From: Effrenium voratum
Taxonomy: Eukaryota > Sar > Dinophyceae > Suessiales > Symbiodiniaceae
NCBI GenBank assembly: GCA_963377175.1
Contig: CAUJNA010000181.1
Coordinates: 1 to 64,000, forward strand
Direction of reading: 5' to 3'
Length of the DNA stretch: 64,000 nt
Position numbers and translations under genes: made by a program. The stretch's first letter is position 1; every line of letters begins with the position of its first letter. Below are positions 55,488 through 64,000 of the stretch, piece by piece. The notes under the pieces are model-generated. The model did not search any database, was not told the origin of the DNA, and saw nothing but the letters and a program-made list of their open reading frames with translations.

Positions 55488-55532
55488 AGTACAAGTGGGG
55501 GGCCCCCCCCCCCCTGCAGGGGGCTATTTTGC
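55488..55532 (-). repeat. Possible right terminal repeat of a 50-kb insert
   Basis: GTACAAGTGGGGGG, a C run, TGCAG, GGGGGCTATTTTGCC. Its reverse complement follows the same order as 5181-5240. It coincides with the change in sequence style. Low complexity makes the call weak. Confidence 0.3.
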
Positions 55533-57541
55533 CTCACTCCCACTAGCAGAGCACCAGTGGGACAACCTGGAAGATCGATTTCCTTTTGTTTTCCCAAGAC
55601 GGAAGCCCAAGGAAAAGCGCCCAAACACGGGGGTCATGTTGACCCCTGATATTCATCCACCCCCTGTTTATGACTCGGGGCTCAACCTGGGGTTGGGAGG
55701 GGAACACACCGCTATAGGGGCTCCGAGCCCAAACGGAGATGGCCAGGGGACTTTCTGGAGTTGGCAGCCCCTTCTTGGTGGTTTTGAAAGGGAAACCAGA
55801 AGGAAGACCACCCTTTTGAGGGTCCCCTTACAAGAATGACATCCAAACGCCATGAAGCTTCAAACAAATGCAAGTTTGTGGAAGGACATGGGGCACAGAC
55901 TCTAATGTCCTCTTGGGGGAAAATCACTTTGACCCCTATTTGTGTTTGCGGCGGGCTTGTTTTCAAGGGCCGAGGGTTTCGGGGTCTTCAGGGCCTAAAG
56001 ATAGGGGTCCCCTAAAATGGAGTTCCTGTTTGTTTACCTCAAATACCAACAAAAGCAAGGTGCAGTACCTCAAGTCGGTTCCAAGAAGCGAAATCATTGC
56101 ACACGTATGGTTCTCCAATGATCAAAGGCTGCATGTAACATCCGTCCATATCAACCTGGTATGAACCCCTAGCTGATGGGTAATTCGCCGTTAGTTGTAG
56201 CTGTATTGTAAATCAGGCGCCCCCCCCCCCCCCCAAAGGGTCAAACATGACCATGGGTTTATATATTAATATGGGACCTATACAATCAGCCCTTGAAATG
56301 ATCATTGCCCAACTTGAGTTTTCGCAAGCCCTTTTCCCCATAGTGATTTCGGCCCTCACAGTAGAAAGCGCAATTCTTCTGAAACTACAGGGGACGACCT
56401 AAAACCCAAATGGCGGAATGGCGCGATCTAGCCGATTTCCTGTAATTCACCTAGACAATGTATGGCTCTAAAGGAATGGCCTATCACCACCATTTCAATT
56501 GGTTTCGGAGGGATGGTCAATGGTCAACCCCTTTGGAGAAACCAAGACCATGACCCACGTGTCAATGTTTGGAGTTCCATTGCACATGTGGAAGGGGGCA
56601 CAACGCACAACCCTAGAGGACCCTTCCAGATACGTGCTCGCTGCGAAATGCAAAGGAGATCATGGTGGTTCCCCTTAAGTCACCCGCAAAGTATGAGGAT
56701 CACTTCGCTTGCCTTTTGCTGTTTTAGGTTTCCGTCATGCTCTTTTTCAACCTACAACAGGTTAGCTTTTCGCAGGAGGTCTAAGTCTGCCCGAGCGTTT
56801 CGCACGAAACTCTCACTCTTCAAAATTGACCATGTCTGGTGTTGCCTTTCTGTTTCGGACGAACGCTGGTCCACCCAAAAAGGAACTCAGGAACCAACCC
56901 GCTTTCAGCTCCCAGGTAGTTGTCCTTTAGAATGCAAGGACACTCAGGGTTCCACTTTTCGACTATTTCAATTTAGGCTTAAACGCAGGGCTTCCCCTTT
57001 TGGGGGAACTGGACCACCCCTTGGTTTAAGTCTACCCTGACGTAGTCAAAAAGTGGAACCTCTGAGGACACATTTTATGCGGAGAGAGAGCGCTACATTC
57101 TTCCACATCGCGGAGCTGGTTCTTGCAGAGGGCAGCTGGGAGAACTCTCCAAACCGACCCTCCAAACCGACCCGGAACAACCAGTTACGGGTCTTAAGTT
57201 GATCGATGTCCTATGGTTGCTCAAAGAGAAACCTCCCCAAAAAAATAAGCACAACCAACTTCCATTTGCCAAAGAGTTTGGCTTATTTTCCGCTTTGTGT
57301 TTAAACAGGAATCTATCACTTAGTCTGTGTTCCTTCTTCTCCCAGCGGACTTCAGCAGACTGAGGAGAAGGAACTCTCCTAGGTCCCCCAACTAGGTGCC
57401 CGATCTTTTTCCCCTTTCTTGGTTGGGTTTGGGTTCCCCTACTAAAAATAGACTACACAAATAACGGTACCAACTAATTCTACCCTCTCAAATCTGGAGG
57501 ACCTAGTCTCATTCGCCCCACGTCTTTGCCGTTCTCGGGTG
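55533..57541. other. Right flank, no supported gene
   Basis: A 192-codon frame at 56462-57040 has no recognised domain and no exon-like borders, so it is not called. A C run lies at 56219-56234. No PPR motif was seen before 57542. Confidence 0.45.
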
Positions 57542-57637
57542 AGGTACACCGGCGTGATCGGCAGCTTCGCCCGCGCCAACGATGCGGGCGGCGCCAGACG
57601 CTGGCTGCAGCGCATGGAGGAGGCTAGAGATGAGTTC
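57542..57637 (+). CDS. PPR-motif exon or relic
   Basis: A GC-rich island; the frame reads YTGVIGSFARANDAGGARRW then LQRMEEARDEF. This is an almost complete PPR motif (Y-x-x-V-I-x-x-x-A ... A-x-x-W-L-x-x-M). It is the best PPR match in the window. The surrounding sequence is A/T-leaning. Borders unclear; the frame stays open after the motif until about 57698. Confidence 0.65.
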
Positions 57638-59422
57638 TTGGGAGAAATTGGTCACTGGCAATATGACATGGGTCTTCTCCAAAAATATATTTTAGGATAG
57701 TCTAAACATGAGAGTCTCAGAACAGAATTGGACCGCAAGTTTTAGTCTTTGGTTCCATTTGCCAGGGCAATCCTTTTTGGGGTTACCCTATTTTTGACCC
57801 ACAGCCATTTGGGGTTGAAAACGAGCTCTGGGATCAGGTGTCCTTTTTGGTTGGTTTGCTCAAAAAATAGAGGGCGATTCCTGGTTTAGATGGGGTTTAT
57901 GCCATCCATATATCAGGGAAACCCATCTGTTCTTCCAAAAGGCCACCTATGACTGGGATTGGTGGCAGGGGGCTTCTTTTTGCCACCTGTGGAAAAATGA
58001 GACCGACCCCCTTGTAGTGAAGCATTCCTTGTTGAGGGGGTCGCCCAATTTTCTCAGAAGAGGTGGCAAAAAGAAAGACCCTCCTGATGGGATTCTTTGT
58101 TGCCCAGTGAATTCGCCCTTTTTGTCCTTTTTTGGGGTAGGGACTCCCCGTTAAACTCAACCAACAAAAAAAAGAACACCTTTTTTTCCCATGGCCACTG
58201 GGCATCTGAGGATTGGCGGGGACTGGATTTGAACCTCTGGTTGTTGTAGGGAACATGGGAAACCACCAACCTCCAAACCACCAATTACAGGGAAGCTGAA
58301 AGAGGGGATGATGGTTCTTGGATGTTCAAGCATGACATGTTGACCCCGGATCTAAGTAGAACCCGTCCTAATAGGGGGTGTCGGGCCCTGGTCCGAATCC
58401 CCGCTAAAAGGGGACACCCCACCTATTAATCAATCGGGGGTTGAACCTGGGGTTCCCATTGCTTAATTTGGATAGTGTCTTGGGGATTCGACGCCCAGCA
58501 CCGCCTCAAACCAAATCCAAACCAAGCAACCGAATATGGGCAAGGTGAATGCGGGGGTGTCCTTGTTTGAGGTACTTGAGAGGTGTGTTTGGTAGTTTGG
58601 TAAACACACAAACACAGTGAGTTGTTAGTTAAACATCTGGTTTTGAGGTTGTCAATCGTTTGAAGACCTTTGATAGCAAAGTCCATATACAACAAATGAC
58701 CCAACTACCAACCACCCCTTTGCCATTGATGCTGGGACACAGTGATGGTGTTTGGTGTTTTGGTGAGCAATCAGGACATTTAGCTAGACACAATGGTAGT
58801 CTGGGGGCCATAAAGGACCACTTTGAGACAATCTTTTGGTAGCTGTTTGGTAACGTGGGCGGTGCGTGTGTTTCTCAGGCGCGATATCCATTTTGGGACT
58901 GGTTTGTTCGAGCCAAAAGGAGAACCACGTTGGACACCTCACCGCTTGATTCGCACCTGGGTGGCTCGTCTCTTTTTTGGAGTTGGTACTTGTGACATTG
59001 TGTTGGTGGTTGATTTTACAGGGAAGCCAACGGGAAGATTGAACTTCTAAAAGGAACTAAAGGGAAGCCAACAGGAAGATGGAACCTCAAAATGGGGGGG
59101 GTAATCCTAAAAGGGAGAGTGCTCCACATAGGATCTTCAAGGGACGTCATTGTGGGGGGTAAGCCACTGGATCAACTGAACTTGGCTTCCAGAAGCTTTC
59201 CCCAGCCAAGGCAAGTCCGTTTTTGGAGGTTAACAACACGTGGGAGGGTACTTGGCGGGGTCTTGTCATAACACCCCCCCCCCCCCCGCAAACAAAAAAC
59301 ACAAAAACAACAACAACAGATTGGTTTCCTTGGGTTTTTCCGCAAAAGCAAAAGCAGCCCCCCGGGGGGGAAAACAACGGCCACACCCCACTTGCCTTAA
59401 GTTCGGACACCCTTAGGCGCAG
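57638..59422. other. Right flank, no supported gene
   Basis: The segment near 57780 shares 'ACCCTATTTTTGACCCACA.CCAT' with 62552, another dispersed repeat. No GC-rich exon island was seen. Confidence 0.45.
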
Positions 59423-59485
59423 CTCCAGCCAGATGAGATCACGTACACCTCCGCCGCCCGGTTTGAGGGGGGAGTGGTTTTCGAC
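59423..59485 (+). CDS. PPR-motif exon or relic
   Basis: After CTTAGGCGCAG the frame reads LQPDEITYTSAARFEGGVVF then D|GTCAGG. P-D-E-x-x-Y-T-S-A is the typical start of a PPR motif. About 21 codons with plausible acceptor and donor, so this may be a real micro-exon. Confidence 0.55.
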
Positions 59486-59751
59486 GTCAGGCGCGAGCCG
59501 GGGCGTTCGGTGTTCCACAGGCATAGCCAGGTAAGGAATTGTCCTGCCTTCCGTTTTACTCAACCACCTGGGCCTCAAATCCGCAAATCGCCGATCCAAG
59601 CCAACCCAATTCGAGGTGTTGGGCGATTCTTTGTATCTTGCGGGACTGGTTGGTGTCAACAGACGCGGCTTGGTGCAGCTCCAGCCGGTTGATTTTTTTT
59701 TGTCCGGGTGGACATTGTGACTTCGTATCATAGTCTTCCAGCTGAAATGAA

Positions 59752-59855
59752 TATGTCTTTGTTTATTTGCCCTCTTGGTTTTGAAGGGAATCTATCACTA
59801 CTGGGAATATGGGCTTATTTTTCCCCAGGGGGCGAAGACGCAAATGGAAGATAGT
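59752..59855 (+). repeat. Dispersed repeat R2, right-flank copy
   Basis: Partner of 4938-5040: GGGAATCTATCACTACTGGG, a T-rich piece, CCCCAGGGGGCG and GCAAATGGAAG. Same orientation as the left copy. Confidence 0.7.
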
Positions 59856-60432
59856 CATTCTTATATCACCGGATTTGTGAGGGTTGGTAGTAGTTGAGAT
59901 TCCCACTCCCTTCAGGAACGACTAGACGAACATGGATGGTTACGCGGCTTGTCTCCTTGTTTGGGTGGTTTGTTTTCTTCTTTTTTGGGGGGAGAGGGGC
60001 GTAGGATGAGGGGCTACAAATACAACATGTTACAACTATATATAGTATTCCTCTGTACTCACGAAAATTGGTTTCAAAGCCAGTGCCGATAATTCAGCCC
60101 CTCAAAAATGATATTAAAAAAAAGGTGTCCTCCGGGCTTTTTCGCCCCTTTGTCGCGGAGCAATGCTTTCTCCTTAACTTCTATTGGGTTGGTTCTATTG
60201 GGTTGGAAATCAAGTTGGGCTTTCCGTACTAAACCCCCAAAAAGTGAAACTCACTTTTTGCAGGGGGTCGTTCCAGCAACCAAGCTTGAAGTAGCGAAGT
60301 TATAGCGAGCGGGGAAAGGAGCTTCTTTCAAAATGGTTCCGCATCTCCTGAGCGAAAATGGTTCCAGGGAAAGCAACAACAAATGGAAGTTCTCCTTCCA
60401 ATTTTCCCGAGGCTCGTTTTAACCGAGCCGCA

Positions 60433-60561
60433 GCCCGCGGCCGGTCCGTGGCGCCCGAGGTGATGAGCTCCCTGGCGCGGCAAGCGGCGGCGCCGGAGGC
60501 GGCGGAGCTGCTGGCGGAGATGACGAAGCGCTCCTTGCGCCTCGGGGATGCCTTGCGCCTG
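60433..60561 (+). CDS. PPR-like exon
   Basis: A GC-rich island with acceptor GAGCCGCAG and donor CTG|GTGGGT. Reads VAPEVMSSLARQAAAPEAAE then LLAEMTKRSLRLGDALRL. The pattern V-M-S-x-L-A-R ... A-x-x-L-L-x-x-M matches a PPR motif. 129 nt, a whole number of codons. One of the better-bordered PPR exons here. Confidence 0.55.
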
Positions 60562-60689
60562 GTGGGTTTGTGGGCTACCCCGCAGTTGCGCCAGAATGAG
60601 CAGCAGAACAACCCTTCATTAGCTTCCATTCCATGTCTCAGATTGACAGGTCTTCCTGGAACGGTGCAGGTGGTGAAAACCGGGAATCC

Positions 60690-60815
60690 CCAAGACATGG
60701 TTGTTGTTGGACACATTGTTTACATTTCTGCTTGTTGTGGTTTAGTGGTTGAAATCCAAATCCACTGAACTGCCAAGATACATTTTTGTTTGCTCCCCTT
60801 CCAACGTCAACCAAG
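60690..60815 (+). repeat. Dispersed repeat R3, copy a
   Basis: Shares 'ACATGG.TGTTGTTGG', 'TTGTGGTTTAGTGG', 'CACTGAACTGC' and TGCTCCCCTTCCAACGTCAA with 62105-62223 in the same order. Confidence 0.8.
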
Positions 60816-61589
60816 CTATCTTCACAGCGGCTCAGGGAGCCGTTCCAGCGCTAGGGCTCTCCAAATTTGCCGATCGGGAGCCTTTCGGAGCCGATCGGAG
60901 TTCTGTAAGGACGTGGAGTCGATGTGCAGCGAACCCGAAAAAACACCCATAGGAGCGTTGCACGTAGACCCCTTTTTTTCCCAGCACCGATCCCAGACTA
61001 GGTATGTGCTTTGTAAGGTGCGCAAGGTGTAGTAAAGGATGGAACTTCGACCTCGAATCATACCTCAAATCAACACACTTATATATGAAACAGAATCAGA
61101 AAGTATCTATTTTCTGAGTACCTCTCTTTTTGTGGGCCAAGTTGGCTTTTGCTCTGGGTTCAGTTCTTGTTTAAAGAGTTTTCTCAAACTGTTATTCGGA
61201 CGCCTTTCTGGTTGGTACTGAGAGGGACACCAAAAGAACACGACATTGGGCATGAGTTTTTCAGTTTGGGACCCTTGTGTGGTGGGGATTCAACCAACCA
61301 CCAACCACCTAGGTGCGTTCTAATTTGGTTTCATAGCCGCCTAGGTACTGAAGAATTAAAATTTAACTTAAGGTTTCCCCACTACCCCCAAACCGCTAGA
61401 GTCCCAGTGGGTGCAGGGTATACAAAAACCACGATATAGCAATATACGGGGAGAAAAACAACACACGACACGTTTTCCCGCGGGACCCGGTGGTTGGGGG
61501 TTCTTAGATAAAAGTTGGAAGCCAAAGTTGGATGGAGAGTCCTTTCTCTCCAGACATAGTTTTCTTGGTCCCAGCCATCCCCTTGGGTT
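60816..61589. other. Right flank, no supported gene
   Basis: A GC-richer patch at 60835-60960 shows no PPR motif in any frame. The remainder is A/T-leaning with no exon-like islands. Confidence 0.4.
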
Positions 61590-61722
61590 AGCAGGTTTCC
61601 TTAAAAGATACATTTTGCAACCATTTAAATCATTTGAAACATGGCTTTTTCAACGCCAAAATAAAAGGAAACCACCAATTCCAAGGCAATGTTCAGTTGT
61701 ATAATGTAAGCATCCCCGTTTA
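61590..61722 (+). repeat. Dispersed repeat R1, copy b
   Basis: Partner of 3013-3146: AAAAGATACATTTTGCAACC, ATTTGAAACATGGCTTTTTC, AAGGCAATGTTCAGTTGTAT. Slightly more diverged than copy c. Confidence 0.85.
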
Positions 61723-62104
61723 GAGTTCTAGTTTGTTTAGTGGTATACTACCACAAAACCACCAACAGTTGAACACTTTTAGCAGGAGATCCAACGGGAA
61801 CAGCTCAGTTGTTTTCCTCGACCCCTTTGTTGTGGTTTTTCCGATCAACAGCTTCAGCATATGGCCGATCGGGGTGGGGTTGGCAGCTTGCGATCGGAAG
61901 GGTTCCGAGGAGATTCGGTTTCTGGGTGTTTGCCTGAGTTCGAATCCGGTCGAAACGACATGAGGTGCGACGTGTTTCCCTTTGGTTTAAGTCCCCGGAA
62001 GGGGAACCAAAAAAGGACAGGTGCAGGATGGTCTTTGGTTTCCCTTTCGGCCGAAGTCCTTGGGACGGGTACCCTCCCCACATGGCCACTGACCTTCCGG
62101 GGAT

Positions 62105-62223
62105 CCCCAACACATGGCTGTTGTTGGGAAACATGTTTTCCATTTTTGCTTATTGTGGTTTAGTGGGAAATCCCCACTGAACTGCTAAATTTTAAATGTT
62201 TGCTCCCCTTCCAACGTCAACCA
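62105..62223 (+). repeat. Dispersed repeat R3, copy b
   Basis: Partner of 60690-60815; the copies lie ~1.4 kb apart in direct orientation and end at the same phrase, TCCAACGTCAACCAAG. Confidence 0.8.
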
Positions 62224-62353
62224 AGAAGAGGAAAGCCATCTTCCAGGTTACCCTCCCACAGCTGCCGACATTTTGTTGGAGGGAGGGCAATGGTCTTCCA
62301 GGAAAATGGTCCAAACCAGGACCGATTCCCCGAACGTGAGGTTCATTATGTTA

Positions 62354-62480
62354 GTTGAACAGGGCCTCTCAAAAGATACATGTTGCAACCATTTGAAACA
62401 TGGCTTTTTCAACACCAAAATAAAGCGAAACAAGGCAATGTTTTTTGGTGTATAATGTAAGGATCCCTGTTGAATGTGGG
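62354..62480 (+). repeat. Dispersed repeat R1, copy c
   Basis: Partner of 3013-3146, closest to it in sequence: GATACATGTTGCAACCATTT and TATAATGTAAGGATCCCTGT are shared exactly. Confidence 0.88.
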
Positions 62481-62626
62481 TATGGGTCAAAATTAAGCCA
62501 CCAGGGGACTGCAGGTTTTGTTCCATGTTTCCACTTACCAGGTTTTATTGTGGGTACCTATTTTTGACCCACACCCATGTTAGTTGAAGGCAACAAAAAT
62601 GGAAACTCGGAGGCTTCGGTTGCAAG

Positions 62627-62695
62627 AACTTGGCATTGAGGACGCCGGACGTGGTGGCCTATTCCGCCGTGGCGCCTTTGAGTGATGAGTCGTGC
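62627..62695 (+). CDS. PPR-motif exon or relic
   Basis: The frame ALRTPDVVAYSAVAPLSDES carries T-P-D-V-V-A-Y-S-A-V, the start of a PPR motif. Borders uncertain. A second frame is open across the same island, so this is a motif-level call only. Confidence 0.5.
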
Positions 62696-63187
62696 GGGAC
62701 TGCCCCGGCTCGAGTGGGAAAAAGGAGAAGGCCTCCCCTTACCGCCCGCGGCCCTCCCAAATTGCCCCATCCACTGGTTTTTTTTTCTGGAAAATGGGGG
62801 GGAGACCTGGAAGCCCTCCATGAGTGGTGTCCAAGTGCTGGGTTCGGTTTGAGTTCTCAACCCAAGGAGTACGGTGCCCAACCACTCATCCACAATCCCG
62901 AGCCCAACCATTCCATGAAACTCAACCAGAACCGACAACCGCTCAGCCACGAAAGCTAAACACCCCTATCCAGCCCTCGGTCTTTTGCCTGAACCTTGGA
63001 TCTGCGGGAGCTGGGCCGATCGACTCCATAGCTTTGCTGGGATATTTTTCTCGGCCTGGCTCAACCTCGCTCCGCAGTGAGGAAGCCCATGGTCTGTCGA
63101 GAATTAAGGGGGGTCCCCGGATTTGAGAAACAGGAAAGGGCGAATTGAGGTGAGCTCAGATTGTTCTTTGGTCTCACCAAATTACAG
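62696..63187. other. Right flank, no supported gene
   Basis: A GC-richer patch at 62990-63080 has no clear motif. Nothing else seen. Confidence 0.4.
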
Positions 63188-63194
63188 ATATATA

Positions 63195-63214
63195 TAATAT
63201 AGAAACGTAGAAAC

Positions 63215-63274
<60 letters not shown>

Positions 63275-63630
63275 CTAGATGGATGGATGGATGGATGGAT
63301 GGATGGATGGATGAATGAATGGAAGAATGGATAGATAGATGGGTAGATAAAGGTAGATTCCTTAGATGGATGGATACACGGAACGGAACGGAACGGAACA
63401 GAACGGATCGGAACGGAACGGAACGGAACGGAACGTAACGTAACGGATGGACGGATGCATGGACGGATGGATGGATGGATGCTGGCTGGCTGGATGGCTG
63501 GCTGATGGATGGATGGATGGCTGGCTGGCTGGCTGGGTGGGTGGGTGGCTGGCTGGATGGATGGATGGATGTATGGATGGATGGATGGATGGGATGGATG
63601 GATGGATGGACGGACGGATGGATGGATGGT
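63195..63630 (+). repeat. Compound microsatellite: GATA, GGAT(G), GGAAC, GGCT
   Basis: (GATA)n at 63218-63273, GGAT/GGATG at 63279-63316, GGAACGGAAC at 63379-63440, then mixed GGAT and GGCT to about 63630. Open frames on both strands are artefacts of four-base periodicity. Confidence 0.95.
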
Positions 63631-64000
63631 AGGGTGGGAATCAATCCAGCCTTATCCTGTCTCCAATCATGGAAATGCACAGGGCTTCAGGAGGACAATC
63701 ATTTTCCAAGACCCGACATGGTCCACTTTCATGTTTGCTGGAAAGAGGGATGAGATGGCAGCGTCTTCTTTCTCGTGCCCCTCTACGGACTACAGGTTCG
63801 GAAAATTGGGATCCCCCATATATTTGAACACGTGTATTGATGATTTTTGCATGGACTCATGGACGTGGAATTCCGGGGCCCAGATCGATCCAAATGGCGC
63901 TCATTTCAAGATGCTCGGAGATTTTGAATATTTTGTCAATCCCATTTGTGTGTGTGTGAACTCGAAGGAACACCTTCTTTTTTTTTGGGGGGGGGGTCCC
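63631..64000. other. Right end of window, no gene seen
   Basis: A/T-leaning sequence ending in T and G runs. No exon or repeat is supported. Confidence 0.4.

Noticed and set aside
5150..55545. TCACT near both junctions as a target-site duplication
   Set aside because: The left copy is ~20 bp away from the putative terminus and five bases is too short to be meaningful.
56462..57040. 192-codon frame in the right flank
   Set aside because: No recognised motif, no exon-like GC rise, and ordinary flank sequence; probably chance.
63447..63753. Trp/Met/Asp/Gly-rich frames at the right end
   Set aside because: Products of the GGATG microsatellite.
1..64000. Search by eye for a dinoflagellate spliced-leader relic, rRNA, tRNA genes and CRISPR-like arrays
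   Set aside because: No convincing match was seen. Weak partial words such as ATTTTGGCT at 22026 and 40370 are too short to count.

Overview
The window looks like nuclear DNA of a eukaryote, most likely a dinoflagellate. The reasons are short GC-rich exons with GT..AG-like borders, every believable exon on the + strand, pentatricopeptide-repeat (PPR) fragments, and a methyltransferase-like gene of a kind I remember as common in dinoflagellates (memory, not checked). I found no spliced-leader relic, rRNA, recognisable tRNA or bacterial operon. All splice calls are by eye.

The layout has three parts. The left flank (1-5180) and right flank (about 55530-64000) share one style: A/T-leaning DNA with long C or G runs, shared dispersed repeats, and small GC-rich islands that read as single PPR motifs. 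They begin with a 72+34-bp (106-bp) tandem array and end with GATA, GGATG and GGAAC microsatellites. The central ~50 kb (about 5180-55530) is different. It holds many small exons and some long ones, is full of the pentamer CAGTC on the + strand, and its introns and spacers are built from short imperfect word duplications. Both style changes fall at G/C-run segments that look like degenerate inverted copies of each other.

Within the centre, 5.9-12.5 kb holds scattered short exons. From 13.2 to 22.7 kb lie exons of at least two tandem copies of one gene family, interrupted by a 2-kb satellite with CGAGCGCGCG cores. Small genes follow up to 26.2 kb, then an A/T-rich stretch and a GAACCGTTC array (26.4-28.0 kb). 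From 28.9 to 54.8 kb gene density is high: a multi-exon gene (31.66-35.28), a possible PWWP-like gene (35.69-38.73), a split methyltransferase-like gene (about 40.0-41.64), then after a repeat-rich gap several small genes, a two-exon gene with a lysine/proline-rich tail (48.43-49.71), a four-exon AT-hook and zinc-finger protein with transposase-like Asp motifs (49.78-52.60), and a further gene to 54.84. A long foldback with nested palindromes lies at 31.11-31.42 kb.

Most proteins are not recognised. The link between them is inference: DNA-binding, methyltransferase-like and possibly transposase-like genes inside a compositionally distinct 50-kb block would fit a giant mobile element, but a gene-rich host segment or an assembly join would also explain the pattern.
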